DNA of 64,000 nucleotides from Tangfeifania diversioriginum (GCF_900141875.1 NZ_FQZE01000006.1:120776-184775); one strand, 5' to 3'. Positions 17,255-26,472 are shown, numbered from the stretch's first letter. Numbers and translations are program-made. The notes: generated by a model not told the origin, from the sequence alone.

Positions 17255-19170
17255 TTTTTAGTGCGTTTTAAGTTCCATTTATTTATGGCCGCTGTGTTTA
17301 CATCATTTTCGATGTTGCGGGCCAGTGGTGAGTATAAAAATTCGAGTTCTTTGTTAAAATAGTCGCATATTTTTCCCCTGACCATTTTCATGGTGGTGTT
17401 CATCAACCCGTTTTCCTGGTTAAAACTTTCGGGCAACACAACAAATGTTGCAGGCAGCCAGCGGTCAGGAAACAAATTTTCATGTTCTCCACCTTTTTTG
17501 AATTGGTTGATTTCATTTTGCAGAATCAGCACCGATTCAAGGTTTCCCTCTTCGCTTCCCGGTTTAATGTTGCGTTTATCCAGTTCGCGGTTAATGGCTT
17601 CAATTTCGGGGACCAGCATGGCTGAGGTATAAGGATTTTGATTGTTGTAAAGCATCATTTGCTGAATAAAAGGTGATTGTTCCACAATGGCTTCTTCAAT
17701 TCCTTCGGGACTGAATTTTTCGCCATCGTTGCCAATCAACAGGCTTTTGAAACGACCGAGAACATACAAAAATCCGTCTTGGTCCATGTAGCCCATGTCG
17801 CCGGTGTGCAGCCAGCCGTTTCTTATTGTTTCTTCGGTGGCTTTCTCATTTTTCCAGTAGCCCAGCATCACATTGTCGCCTTTTACCACTATCTCGCCTT
17901 TTTGTCCGGTTGGCATTTCGTTGCCATCGTCATCCAGGATTTTCAGGTCCATGTATTTTACCAGCTTTCCTGACGAACCAAATTTTATGGCATGCAGAGC
18001 GTTTGACGAGATAACAGGAGATGCTTCGGTTAAACCATATCCCTGGCAAACCGGAATGCCTATGGCATAGAAAAAGCGTTGCAGTTCAATATCGAGCAGG
18101 GCGCCGCCGCCAATGAAAAATTTTAGCTGGCCGCCAAAACCTTCTCTTATTTTTTGGAAGAGGATTTTATCGAAAACCCAAAGCAGCGGTTTTAAAATGA
18201 ATTTCCATCCTTTGCCGCGGTTGTATCCCAAATCATTGTGAATATATGCCACTTTTAAGGCAAACTGGAAAACTTTATAGAGCGTTTCTCCTTTTTGCCG
18301 GATTTGGTTCTCAATATTTTGTCTGAATTTTTTTGAAAATGCAGGCACACTCATTAGCAGCGTGGGTTGAATTTCTTTTATGTTTTTAGGAATATTTTTT
18401 AAGGTTTGCAGGGCATTTTTACCGGGCTCAACAGACGCAATGCTGGCACCCTTAAACATAAAAGCGTAAAGACAGGCTGTGTGTGCAAACGCATGGTCCC
18501 ACGGGAGAATGGCCAGTGTGCGCCATTCGGGTTGCAGTTCCATCAGGGTATTCGACTGCACCACGTTGGCCGCATAATTCAGGTGCGAAAGCATAATTCC
18601 TTTCGGATCGGCTGTGGTGCCGGATGTGTAGCTGATGTTGGCCAGATCGTTGGGCTGAATGTTTTTCCATATCTCTTCCAGTTCACTGTTGTGTTCTTTA
18701 AGGTATTCTTCTCCTTGCTGAATCAGATCCTGGTAGTTTACATCATCTTTTCCCGGATTTTCTTTTCCATCAATGAAAATTATTTTTTCAAGTTCAGGAA
18801 GGCTTTCCCTGATATCTTCAATTTTTTCAGTGTGGGGTTCTGAAACAAAAATATACTTGCTTCCACTGTGTTTCAGTCTGAAAATCAGCTCTGATTCGTG
18901 AAGCCTGATGGAAAGCGGGACGTTAACCCCGCCGGCATAAAGCATTCCCAGTTCGCTGATAATCCAGTCGTTGCGTCCATCGGATACCAAACCCGCCCGG
19001 TCGCCTTTTTTGAAACCCATTGCCACCAGGCCGGCGGCCAGTTTCAATACAATTTTGCGTGTTTCTTTATACGTTGTGCCCTGGTATTTACCATCCTTTT
19101 TTTCCCAGAGGTAAACGTTGTCTGGGTAATTGGCAACTGTGGTCTCAAAAAGTTCGATGATTGTTTTCAT
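17251..19170 (-). CDS. Long-chain acyl-CoA synthetase (AMP-forming)
   Basis: 639 aa, ANL superfamily. The AMP-binding loop is YTSGTTADPKGIMLSH, then GYGLTEASPVIS and GWLHTGDMGYMDQDGFLYVLGRFK with the hinge. The extended C-terminal part (DGEKFSPEGIEEAI) is typical of long-chain enzymes of the FadD15/bubblegum type. Activates fatty acids to acyl-CoA at the inner face of the membrane. It is first in an operon with the GHMP kinase (4-bp overlap) and galU, an odd metabolic mix. Confidence 0.9.
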   Translation of the reverse strand: MKTIIELFETTVANYPDNVYLWEKKDGKYQGTTYKETRKIVLKLAAGLVAMGFKKGDRAGLVSDGRNDWIISELGMLYAGGVNVPLSIRLHESELIFRLKHSGSKYIFVSEPHTEKIEDIRESLPELEKIIFIDGKENPGKDDVNYQDLIQQGEEYLKEHNSELEEIWKNIQPNDLANISYTSGTTADPKGIMLSHLNYAANVVQSNTLMELQPEWRTLAILPWDHAFAHTACLYAFMFKGASIASVEPGKNALQTLKNIPKNIKEIQPTLLMSVPAFSKKFRQNIENQIRQKGETLYKVFQFALKVAYIHNDLGYNRGKGWKFILKPLLWVFDKILFQKIREGFGGQLKFFIGGGALLDIELQRFFYAIGIPVCQGYGLTEASPVISSNALHAIKFGSSGKLVKYMDLKILDDDGNEMPTGQKGEIVVKGDNVMLGYWKNEKATEETIRNGWLHTGDMGYMDQDGFLYVLGRFKSLLIGNDGEKFSPEGIEEAIVEQSPFIQQMMLYNNQNPYTSAMLVPEIEAINRELDKRNIKPGSEEGNLESVLILQNEINQFKKGGEHENLFPDRWLPATFVVLPESFNQENGLMNTTMKMVRGKICDYFNKELEFLYSPLARNIENDVNTAAINKWNLKRTKK

Positions 19171-19301
19171 TACAGATGATTCCTGATTAAATTTAGTAAT
19201 CCAAAAGTAAAAAAAAATGGGAATTATTTTATTCTGCTACTATCAGGGTGGTTTAAGATTGAAAAAAGACTGTTTTTCAAAAGGAGCAGATGTCAATTAA
19301 A

Positions 19302-19342
19302 ACAGGGGAATTTGCTTGTTATTTAAAACAAAGTTCCCCTGT
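19302..19342 (-). terminator. Terminator of galM
   Basis: ACAGGGGAA (19302-19310) pairs perfectly with TTCCCCTGT (19334-19342); on the minus strand TTTT follows. It lies 23 bp past the galM stop. Confidence 0.65.
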
Positions 19343-19364
19343 AAGAATTGTATTTTGTTTTCCT

Positions 19365-20411
19365 TTATTGGACGGTGAGTTTATAAATTGTTTTCTCGTT
19401 GTATTTTTTGCCTGGTTGAAGCAGTGTTGTCGGGAAGTTTTCATGATTTGGTGAATCGGGGTAGTGTTGCGTTTCGAGCGCCAATCCCGAATAGCTGCCA
19501 AATTTTTTGGTTCCGTCAATTGTTAATTCCGGAATCCAGTAGCCGGTGTAAAGTTGCACGCCCGGCTGGGTGGTGAATACTTCCACCTGGCGTCCGCTTT
19601 TTTCCTCTTTCAGGCAGGCGATGTTTTTCAGTTCTCCGTTTTCGTTGTCGAGTACAAAATTATCGTCGTAGCCAGTGGGTAGTTGGTCCAAATCGCGGGC
19701 AATTTTTTTGGGTTTTGTGAAGTCGAAAGGAGTTCCTTCAACCGGGATGATTTTTCCGGTGGGGATTTGTTCTACCATTTCGGTCATTTTTTCGGCTGTA
19801 AGTTTCAGCTCGTGGTTTAGAATATTCTCCTTTCCTCCGGTAAGGTTAAAATAGGTGTGGTTGGTAAGGTTGACCACTGTAGTTTGATCGGTTTCAGCAA
19901 AATATTCAAGGGTGAATTCGTTCTTGTTGTTCAGGCTGTAAACGCATTTTACCTTTAAATTACCGGGATAATTTTCTTCGAGATGCGGGCTCAGGTACGA
20001 AAGTTCTAATTCAACAGCATCTTCCTTTTCAGTTGTTTTTGCTTCCCACAAGCGTTTGTCGAAACCGGTGTTGCCACCATGTAAATGGTTGGGGCCGTTG
20101 TTAATAGCCATTTGGTAAACTTTGCCATCAACTTTGAGGTGACCTTTGGCAATGCGGTTGCCAAACCGGCCGATTAACGCACCAAAATACGGATAGCTGC
20201 CCAAATATTCATCGCTGAGGTAATCTTCCGTTTTTTCAAAACCACACACTACATTTTCAACGTTCCCGTTTTTATCGGGCATTTCAATGCCAGTAACAAT
20301 ACCCCCGTAGTTGATAATTTTAATTTTCAGGTTGTTGTCGTTGCTCAATGTGAACAGTTTTACATTTTTTCCGTTCGGAAGTTTCCCGAAATCAGCCGAT
20401 TGTATTTTCAT
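19365..20411 (-). CDS. galM: Aldose 1-epimerase (galactose mutarotase), cytoplasmic
   Basis: 348 aa, no signal peptide. Interconverts alpha and beta anomers of galactose or glucose, feeding galactokinase. GalM landmarks: GALIGRFGNRIAKG, INNGPNHLHGGNTGFDKRLW, VNLTNHTYFNLTGG (catalytic His region), YDDNFVLD, PGVQLYTGYW and LALETQHYPDSPNH (catalytic Glu). Transcribed away from gntR-galK; the intergenic region holds the operator described separately. A second, exported epimerase is at 50.6 kb. Confidence 0.95.
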   Translation of the reverse strand: MKIQSADFGKLPNGKNVKLFTLSNDNNLKIKIINYGGIVTGIEMPDKNGNVENVVCGFEKTEDYLSDEYLGSYPYFGALIGRFGNRIAKGHLKVDGKVYQMAINNGPNHLHGGNTGFDKRLWEAKTTEKEDAVELELSYLSPHLEENYPGNLKVKCVYSLNNKNEFTLEYFAETDQTTVVNLTNHTYFNLTGGKENILNHELKLTAEKMTEMVEQIPTGKIIPVEGTPFDFTKPKKIARDLDQLPTGYDDNFVLDNENGELKNIACLKEEKSGRQVEVFTTQPGVQLYTGYWIPELTIDGTKKFGSYSGLALETQHYPDSPNHENFPTTLLQPGKKYNEKTIYKLTVQ

Positions 20412-20489
20412 GATATTATTGTATTAATTAATATTTCAATATTTGTTTATGAGGTACTAAATTACAAAAATGTGAAAAGAAGCTGAGTA

Positions 20490-20510
20490 AACTGGTAGGT
20501 ACTGGTAGTG
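20490..20510. promoter_or_regulatory. Galactose operator, copy 1 (galM/gntR intergenic)
   Basis: Two direct ACTGGTAg half-sites spaced 10 bp (one helical turn). The reverse complement matches 18 of 21 positions of the sequence at 21642-21662 in front of galK. It would overlap the -33 region of the galM promoter (CATTTTTG on the minus strand, 20472-20465). A partial match, GAGGTACTAA, sits at 20451-20460. Presumed binding site of the adjacent GntR-family regulator. Confidence 0.6.
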
Positions 20511-20543
20511 TTTAAAAACATGTAATACTTTCAAAGAATCTGT

Positions 20544-20551
20544 TATTTTTG
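20544..20551 (+). promoter_or_regulatory. -7 promoter box of gntR
   Basis: TATTTTTG, exact TAnnTTTG, 21 bp ahead of the TTG at 20573. Because it overlaps the upstream TTG (20549), it argues for 20573 as the real start. Confidence 0.5.
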
Positions 20552-20572
20552 TTAAAACCTAATGCCTGTATT

Positions 20573-21574
20573 TTGAAAAAAGTAATTAAAATTGATCCTG
20601 CATCATCTAAACCGAAATACCGCCAAATAATCGATTCGGTTTTTTGTTCTATTGAAACCAACGGGTTGAAAAAAGGCGACAAAATGCCCTCCATTAACCA
20701 GGTTTGTGCCGAGTTTGATTTGAGCCGCGACACGGTAATGGTTGCTTTTAACGAGCTCAAAGAAAAAGGTGTTTTGCTGAGCCAGCCCGGGAAAGGATAC
20801 TACATTGCAAGTACTGAAATTCGTCGCGAAGAAAAAGTTTTTGTGTTGTTCGATGAATTTAATGCGTTTAAGGAAGACCTCTACAATTCACTTATTGAAA
20901 GCCTGAAAGAAAAAGCAAGCGTCGAAGTGTTTTTTCATCATTTTAATTACAAGGTTTTCAAACACCTGATTCTGGAGAGTATCGGCCATTTTACTTCCTA
21001 TATAATTATGCCTGGTACTTTTGACAATATCAGTCACCTGATTTCGAAATTGCCGAAGGAAAAGGTTTATATTCTCGACCGCCTGAAACCAGAGTTTAAA
21101 AATTACCCGGTTATTTATCAGGATTTTGAGCAGGATTTTTACGATGCCCTGAACGAAGGTGACAAGCTACTTGAAAAATACCGCAAACTGATATTTGTAA
21201 ATCCGGGAGGCAAAGAGCCGGATGAACGGGTAAAAGGGTTTGAACGGTTTTGCCGTGAGAAGAATTTTAAATTTCAGGTTCTGAAGTCGCTGAAAGGAAC
21301 CCGGCCCGGATTGTATGAAGCCTATTTTTTGATTTCTGACCGCGACCTGGTCGATCTGGTAAAAGTGGCAAAAAACTATCAGTACAACCTGGGCGAAAAA
21401 TTTGGTATTGTGTCATTTAACGATACCGTGCTGAAAGAGGTGGTTTCCGGGGGGATTACGACTATTTCAACCGATTTTAAAGCGATGGGGAAAAACCTGG
21501 GGAACATGTTGTTGAATCATCAGCTTGACAGGGTGCGAAATCCATCGAAATTAATTGTAAGAAACAGCCTTTGA
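20573..21574 (+). CDS. GntR-family transcriptional regulator of the galactose module
   Basis: About 333 aa from TTG 20573 (an in-frame TTG at 20549 would add eight residues). N-terminal GntR winged helix at about 10-75 (YRQIIDSVFCSIETNGLKKG, MPSINQVCAEFDLSRDTV, GVLLSQPGKGYYI). A C-terminal periplasmic-binding-like sensor domain follows (YIIMPGTFDN, KLIFVNPGGKEPDERVKG, FGIVSFNDTVLKEVVSGGITTISTD), as in Bacteroidota sugar regulators of the GntR/LacI-hybrid type. It lies divergent from galM and 134 bp ahead of galK, with matching operators on both sides, so it most likely represses both and senses galactose or a derivative. Ligand inferred. Confidence 0.85.
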   Translation: MKKVIKIDPASSKPKYRQIIDSVFCSIETNGLKKGDKMPSINQVCAEFDLSRDTVMVAFNELKEKGVLLSQPGKGYYIASTEIRREEKVFVLFDEFNAFKEDLYNSLIESLKEKASVEVFFHHFNYKVFKHLILESIGHFTSYIIMPGTFDNISHLISKLPKEKVYILDRLKPEFKNYPVIYQDFEQDFYDALNEGDKLLEKYRKLIFVNPGGKEPDERVKGFERFCREKNFKFQVLKSLKGTRPGLYEAYFLISDRDLVDLVKVAKNYQYNLGEKFGIVSFNDTVLKEVVSGGITTISTDFKAMGKNLGNMLLNHQLDRVRNPSKLIVRNSL

Positions 21575-21612
21575 GCAATTTTTTTCTGTTATGTAACATT
21601 TTTTTTGCGAAA

Positions 21613-21662
21613 TTGCTGTGCTTTTTAAACCATATATTTGTACCTACTAGTACCTACCAGTT
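21613..21662 (+). promoter_or_regulatory. galK promoter with operator copy 2
   Basis: TTG at 21613-21615, then 17 bp, then the -7 box TATATTTG at 21633-21640. The operator at 21642-21662 starts immediately behind the -7 box, over the transcription start, the classic position for repression. It shares CTAC-AGTACCTACCAGTT with copy 1. Confidence 0.65.
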
Positions 21663-21708
21663 GTATAAAATTCATATAATTGTGTATTAATTTAAAACAA
21701 TATCAGAT

Positions 21709-22998
21709 ATGACTAAGATTAATAACTTAATTGAGAAAATTGATAGCGGGAAAAACCCACTGTTTCAGGATTTGTACGGAACCGATGAGGCGGTATTAAA
21801 AGAACAGGCTGACCGTTACGCCGCTTTGATGAATGAATTTGAAAAAACTTACGGGGCTGACGATGTGCAGTTATTTAGTTCGCCCGGACGTACAGAGATT
21901 GGCGGAAATCATACCGACCACAACTATGGACGAGTGCTTGCCGGTGCGGTTAACCTCGACAATATTGCAGTGGCTGCGGCCAACGGCACTGATAAAATAC
22001 GTGTAAAATCAGTGGGGTACCCGGCATTTGAGGTGGACCTTTCCGATTTGGAAATTGATAAATCAAACTTTTACACCTCCAGTTCGCTGGTGAAAGGAAT
22101 TTGTGCCCGCATGAAAGAAAAGGGGTACAAAATCGGCGGATTCGATGCCTGTGTTGAAGGCCGCGTGCCCAAAGGTTCGGGACTCAGTTCTTCTGCTTCA
22201 TTTGAAGTACTCATGGGTACCATTATAAACGAGCTTTTTAACGACGGGAAAATGTCGGCTGTTGAAAACGCGATTATTGGCCAGTGGGCAGAAAACAACT
22301 ATTTTGGAAAACCCTGCGGATTAATGGATCAAACGGCTTGTTCGGTTGGGGGGCTCATTACCATCGATTTTAAAGATCCGGCAAAACCAATTGTAAAAGA
22401 GGTTGATTTTGATTTTGTTTCCACCGGTTTTTCGCTTGTAATTACCGATGTTGGCGGAGGCCACGACGATGCTGCTTCTCAGGAAGAATACGCATCGCTG
22501 CCTACTGAAATGAAAGCAGTTGCTGCTGAGTTGGGAGCCGGTGTACTCCGGGAAGTTACCTGGGAGCAGGTAATGGAAAAAATTCCGGAAATCAGAGAGA
22601 AAACAGGCGACCGTGCAATTTTGCGCGCCTACCACTTCTTTGGCGATAATCAACGTGTGGTTGACCAGGTTGCAGCGCTGGAAAATGATGATTTCCAGGC
22701 TTTCCTTAAAATGGTAGTCGAGTCGGGCTACAGTTCTTACATGTATAATCAGAATATTTATGACGTGGTGCACAAGCACGAACAGGTAGTTTCAATGGCT
22801 CTGGCTCTCAGTGAAATGGTGCTGAAAGGCAGTGGCGCATGGCGTGTTCATGGTGGCGGGTTCGGCGGAACCATTCAGGCATTTGTCCCGCAGGATAAAC
22901 TCAGTGAATATGTAAATGCATTAGAGCATGTTTACGGAAAAGGGGCCTGCCATAAGTTGTTTATCAGAAATCAGGGGTCTGTTAAACTTGATCTGTAA
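21709..22998 (+). CDS. galK: Galactokinase
   Basis: 429 aa, ATP-dependent phosphorylation of galactose at C1 (Leloir pathway), cytoplasmic. The galactokinase signature SPGRTEIGGNHTDHNYG is at about residues 58-74; GHMP motif 2 is VPKGSGLSSSASFE. Catalytic Asp region GKPCGLMDQTAC, and motif 3 WRVHGGGFGGTIQAF. Somewhat longer than E. coli GalK, as usual for Bacteroidota. No galT or galE lies nearby, so the remaining Leloir steps must be elsewhere. Confidence 0.97.
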   Translation: MTKINNLIEKIDSGKNPLFQDLYGTDEAVLKEQADRYAALMNEFEKTYGADDVQLFSSPGRTEIGGNHTDHNYGRVLAGAVNLDNIAVAAANGTDKIRVKSVGYPAFEVDLSDLEIDKSNFYTSSSLVKGICARMKEKGYKIGGFDACVEGRVPKGSGLSSSASFEVLMGTIINELFNDGKMSAVENAIIGQWAENNYFGKPCGLMDQTACSVGGLITIDFKDPAKPIVKEVDFDFVSTGFSLVITDVGGGHDDAASQEEYASLPTEMKAVAAELGAGVLREVTWEQVMEKIPEIREKTGDRAILRAYHFFGDNQRVVDQVAALENDDFQAFLKMVVESGYSSYMYNQNIYDVVHKHEQVVSMALALSEMVLKGSGAWRVHGGGFGGTIQAFVPQDKLSEYVNALEHVYGKGACHKLFIRNQGSVKLDL

Positions 22999-23020
22999 AA
23001 AGCTTCATTCTGAAAGCTTT
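22997..23020 (+). terminator. Hairpin after galK
   Basis: AAAAAGCTT pairs with AAGCTTTTT just past the galK stop. Short A/T-rich stem followed by TTTTTCGG; likely partial terminator between galK and the transporter gene. Confidence 0.5.
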
Positions 23021-23039
23021 TTCGGAAAAAATATTTTAA

Positions 23040-23047
23040 TACTTTTG
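23040..23047 (+). promoter_or_regulatory. -7 promoter box of the MFS transporter
   Basis: TACTTTTG, exact TAnnTTTG, 93 bp ahead of the start codon. It suggests the transporter can be transcribed separately; no galactose operator is visible here. Confidence 0.45.
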
Positions 23048-23140
23048 CTGCAGACTAAAAAAAATCAAAAAAATCTGTTTCGATTAAATTATAACACAAA
23101 AAATAAAAGAAGTATTTAATCAATTTAAATTCATTTAATC

Positions 23141-24619
23141 ATGAACAAAAACAAAAGTTATGTAGTGCCAATAATTATGATGATCCTGCTGTTTGGTATG
23201 ATCTCATTTATTACCAATTTGGCAGCACCGATGGGAATTGTACTTAAAAACCAGTTCAATGTTTCTAACTCACTGGGTATGCTTGGTAACCTGGCCAATT
23301 TTATTGCCTATGCTGTTATCGGTATTCCGGGAGGTATTCTTCTTCAGAAAGTTGGATATAAGAAAACCGCATTGATTGCAGTGGCTGTTGGATTTGTTGG
23401 CGTGGGAATACAATATCTCTCAGGCCATGCCGGAAGCTTTGGTATTTATTTGCTGGGTGCTTTCGTTGCTGGTTTCTCCATGTGTTTGTTAAACATTGTG
23501 GTTAACCCGATGCTGAATACCCTTGGTGGAGAAGGAAACAAAGGAAACCAGCTAATCCAGGTTGGTGGTTCATTCAATTCTGTTATGGCCACTTTTACTC
23601 CTGTTTTTGTAGGTATTCTTATTGGTGAGGCAACAAAAGCCAATATCAGAGACGTATTTCCTATTCTTTATATCGCTTTAGGAGTATTTGCCCTGGTATT
23701 TTTTATTCTTTTGGTTACCAGAATTCCGGAACCACATGCTGACCAGCCTAAAGAACCACTGGGACGCATGATGGGCGGTGCATTAACATTCCGCCATTTT
23801 GTTTTGGGAGCCATTGCCATTTTTGTATATGTTGGTGTTGAAGTAGGAACACCCGGAATGGCCAACTTGTATATGACTACTCCTACAGTAGAACAATCTC
23901 AGGAAATTATTGATGAATATCAAAAACAACAAGCTGACGCAGCTTATCTGCAGGAACTGAAGTCGAAGGACGAGCAGAATGTTGACGATAAAAGTTACAG
24001 GGATTTGGTAATTAGTGATATGGCCTACGAAAGTGCCCTGAAAATTGTGGAAGGCAGGGACACTCCCGGTCTTGGAATTGGAGCAGGTATTGCAGGCGGA
24101 GTAGTTGGAATTTACTGGCTGCTTATGCTTGTCGGTCGTTTGTTTGGGGCTTCGTTCGGCGATAAAATTGCCAGTAAGAAAATGTTAAGTACAGCTTCAT
24201 TTGTGGGGTTGGTACTGGTGCTGTTATCCATTTTCTGGCCTGCAAAAACCATTATTTCTATGCCCACTTTTAATGTTATAGGAGGTTCAATTCAGTTTGG
24301 AATGATGCCGGTGCCAATTAAGTTCTTCTTCATTGCCCTGGTTGGTTTGTGTACTTCAATTATGTGGGGAAGTATTTACAACCTGGCTGTTGAAGGATTG
24401 GGTAAATACCTTGCTGCAGCTTCCGGTATTTTCATGGTGTTGGTTGCCGGTGGTGGAATCCTGCCGTTGGTACAGGGCTGGCTTGCCGATGTTGTCAATT
24501 ACGAAGTTAGCTACTGGGTAATTGTTGCCGGTTTGGCTTACCTGTTGTTTTATGGAGCCATTGGAAGTAAGGTTCACAAAAGAGATGATAGTTTAAAACT
24601 TGACGGAAATGCTGAATAA
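23141..24619 (+). CDS. MFS sugar transporter of the FHS (FucP/GlcP-like) type
   Basis: 492 aa, about 12 membrane helices. N-terminal half shows ILLFGMISFITNLAAPMG, NLANFIAYAVIGIPGGILLQ and KVGYKKTALIA, and NIVVNPMLNTLGGEGNKG. The latter is the fucose/galactose-glucose:H+ symporter pattern, with NxxVNP in helix 4. A charged insertion of roughly 70 residues (about 245-310, containing VEQSQEIIDEYQKQQ) lies between helices 6 and 7 and is longer than the usual central loop. Position behind galK points to galactose uptake across the inner membrane. Confidence 0.85.
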   Translation: MNKNKSYVVPIIMMILLFGMISFITNLAAPMGIVLKNQFNVSNSLGMLGNLANFIAYAVIGIPGGILLQKVGYKKTALIAVAVGFVGVGIQYLSGHAGSFGIYLLGAFVAGFSMCLLNIVVNPMLNTLGGEGNKGNQLIQVGGSFNSVMATFTPVFVGILIGEATKANIRDVFPILYIALGVFALVFFILLVTRIPEPHADQPKEPLGRMMGGALTFRHFVLGAIAIFVYVGVEVGTPGMANLYMTTPTVEQSQEIIDEYQKQQADAAYLQELKSKDEQNVDDKSYRDLVISDMAYESALKIVEGRDTPGLGIGAGIAGGVVGIYWLLMLVGRLFGASFGDKIASKKMLSTASFVGLVLVLLSIFWPAKTIISMPTFNVIGGSIQFGMMPVPIKFFFIALVGLCTSIMWGSIYNLAVEGLGKYLAAASGIFMVLVAGGGILPLVQGWLADVVNYEVSYWVIVAGLAYLLFYGAIGSKVHKRDDSLKLDGNAE

Positions 24620-24653
24620 TCAGATATAGAATAGAATTAATTCGGAATTACAA

Positions 24654-24690
24654 AAAGAAGGGCTGCCATGCCAGTTGGCAGCCCTTTCTT
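24654..24690. terminator. Bidirectional terminator between the MFS gene and ettA
   Basis: GGGCTGCC (24660-24667) pairs perfectly with GGCAGCCC (24677-24684), flanked by A-rich and T-rich runs. It lies between convergent genes. Confidence 0.85.
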
Positions 24691-24698
24691 TATGAGGT

Positions 24699-26384
24699 TT
24701 ATTGCAGTTTTTTATATTTAAAACGTTTGGGAGCGGAGTCTCCCAGTCGTTTTTTCCGGTTCTCTTCATATTCCGAGAATGAGCCTTCAAAATAGTATGC
24801 TTGTGCTTCTCCTTCAAAAGAGAGGATGTGTGTGGCAATGCGGTCGAGGAACCAGCGGTCGTGAGAAATGACTACGGCACAGCCGGCAAAGTTATCCAGT
24901 CCTTCTTCCAGTGCACGCAGTGTGTTTACATCAATATCGTTGGTTGGTTCGTCAAGCAGCAGCACATTGCCCTCGGCTTTCAGTGCAAGCGCCAGGTGTA
25001 GGCGGTTGCGCTCGCCACCGGAAAGTACGCCGCATTTCTTTTCCTGGTCGGCACCGGTAAAATTGAAACGCGCCACGTAGGCCCGCGCATTTACCTGGCG
25101 GTTGCCCAGTGTAATGGTTTCTGTTCCGCCGGAAATGACTTCAAACACCGATTTTTCCGGGTCGATGGCTTCATGGGTTTGATCCACGTAACTGATTTTT
25201 ACGGTATCGCCAATTTCAATGGTACCTGAATCGGGCTGCAATTGATTCATGATGAGTTTGAAAAGTGTGGTTTTACCCACACCGTTTGGCCCAATCACCC
25301 CGATAATGCCTGAACGCGGCAGCTTAAAACTCAAATCTTCAAAAAGAAGCCGGTCGTCAAATCCTTTGGAGACGTTTTCCATTTCAATCACTTTATCGCC
25401 AAGGCGCGGACCGTTTGGAATGAATATTTCCAGTTTTTCTTCCTTCTGTTTTTCATCTTCGTTCAGCATTTTATCGTAGGCGTTTAAACGGGCCTTCGAT
25501 TTGGCGTGCCGGGCTTTTGGTGCCATGCGTACCCATTCCAGCTCGCGTTCCAGTGTTTTTTTGCGTTTCTGGCTGCCTTTTTCTTCCTGCTCCAGGCGTT
25601 TGGCTTTTTGCTCGAGCCACGAGGTGTAATTACCTTTCCACGGGATGCCCTGCCCGCGGTCGAGTTCGAGGATCCAACCGGCAACATTGTCGAGGAAATA
25701 CCGGTCGTGTGTGATGCAGATAACCGTTCCTTTGTATTGTTTCAGGTGCATTTCGAGCCAGAGAATACTTTCTGCATCGAGGTGGTTGGTAGGCTCGTCG
25801 AGCAGCAGAATATCGGGCTCCTGCAGCAACAGGCGGCACAAAGCTACACGGCGCCGCTCACCGCCTGAAAGTTCACTCACCGGCTGATTGTTGGGAGGGC
25901 ACTGCAAGGCATCCATTGCCCGTTCGAGGCGGCTGTCTAAGTTCCAGGCATCCATCTGGTCAATTTTTTCCTGCAGCTTTTCCTGCTCTTTCATCAGCCG
26001 ATCCATTTCATCGGGGTTTTCATAGACTTCGGGTAACCCGAATTTATGATTGATTTCCTCGTATGCATTCAGCACATCTACCACTTCTTTTGCACCTTCT
26101 TTTACCACCTCAATAACGGTTTTGTTGTCGTCGAGCTGAGGTTCCTGTTCAAGCAGGCCAACCGAATAGCCGGGGGCAAAAACAAGTTCGCCGTTGAAAT
26201 TTTTATCTTGCCCGGCAATAATGCGCAGAAGCGTTGATTTACCTGACCCGTTCAGGCCGATAATACCGATTTTTGCTCCCAGAAAAAAGGACAGCGAAAT
26301 ATCTTTGATGATTGTTTTATTGCTCTGAGGGTAAGTCTTGCTTACCTTATACATCGAAAAAATTATCTTCTTGTCGTCGCTCAT
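24699..26384 (-). CDS. ettA: Energy-dependent translational throttle protein EttA (ABC-F)
   Basis: 561 aa. Two ABC domains with no membrane segments: Walker A GLNGSGKST and GPNGVGKTT, signatures LSGGERRRVALCRLLLQ and LSGGERNRLHLALALK, Walker B ILLLDEPTNHLD and VLLLDEPTNDID, and the P-site tRNA-interacting linker between them. The N-terminus (IIFSMYKVSKTYP, SLSFFLGAKIG) is EttA-specific among ABC-F proteins. It binds the ribosomal E site and gates elongation by ATP/ADP ratio. I take the ATG at 26384; a TTG at 26393 would add three residues. Confidence 0.93.
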   Translation of the reverse strand: MSDDKKIIFSMYKVSKTYPQSNKTIIKDISLSFFLGAKIGIIGLNGSGKSTLLRIIAGQDKNFNGELVFAPGYSVGLLEQEPQLDDNKTVIEVVKEGAKEVVDVLNAYEEINHKFGLPEVYENPDEMDRLMKEQEKLQEKIDQMDAWNLDSRLERAMDALQCPPNNQPVSELSGGERRRVALCRLLLQEPDILLLDEPTNHLDAESILWLEMHLKQYKGTVICITHDRYFLDNVAGWILELDRGQGIPWKGNYTSWLEQKAKRLEQEEKGSQKRKKTLERELEWVRMAPKARHAKSKARLNAYDKMLNEDEKQKEEKLEIFIPNGPRLGDKVIEMENVSKGFDDRLLFEDLSFKLPRSGIIGVIGPNGVGKTTLFKLIMNQLQPDSGTIEIGDTVKISYVDQTHEAIDPEKSVFEVISGGTETITLGNRQVNARAYVARFNFTGADQEKKCGVLSGGERNRLHLALALKAEGNVLLLDEPTNDIDVNTLRALEEGLDNFAGCAVVISHDRWFLDRIATHILSFEGEAQAYYFEGSFSEYEENRKKRLGDSAPKRFKYKKLQ

Positions 26385-26472
26385 TTGTATCAAATTTAAA
26401 TTTAAGGCAAAAGTAGAAAAAGAAAGGGTAATTAAGGATTCGATTTGGTTGAATAAGGTTGGAAAATCACTT

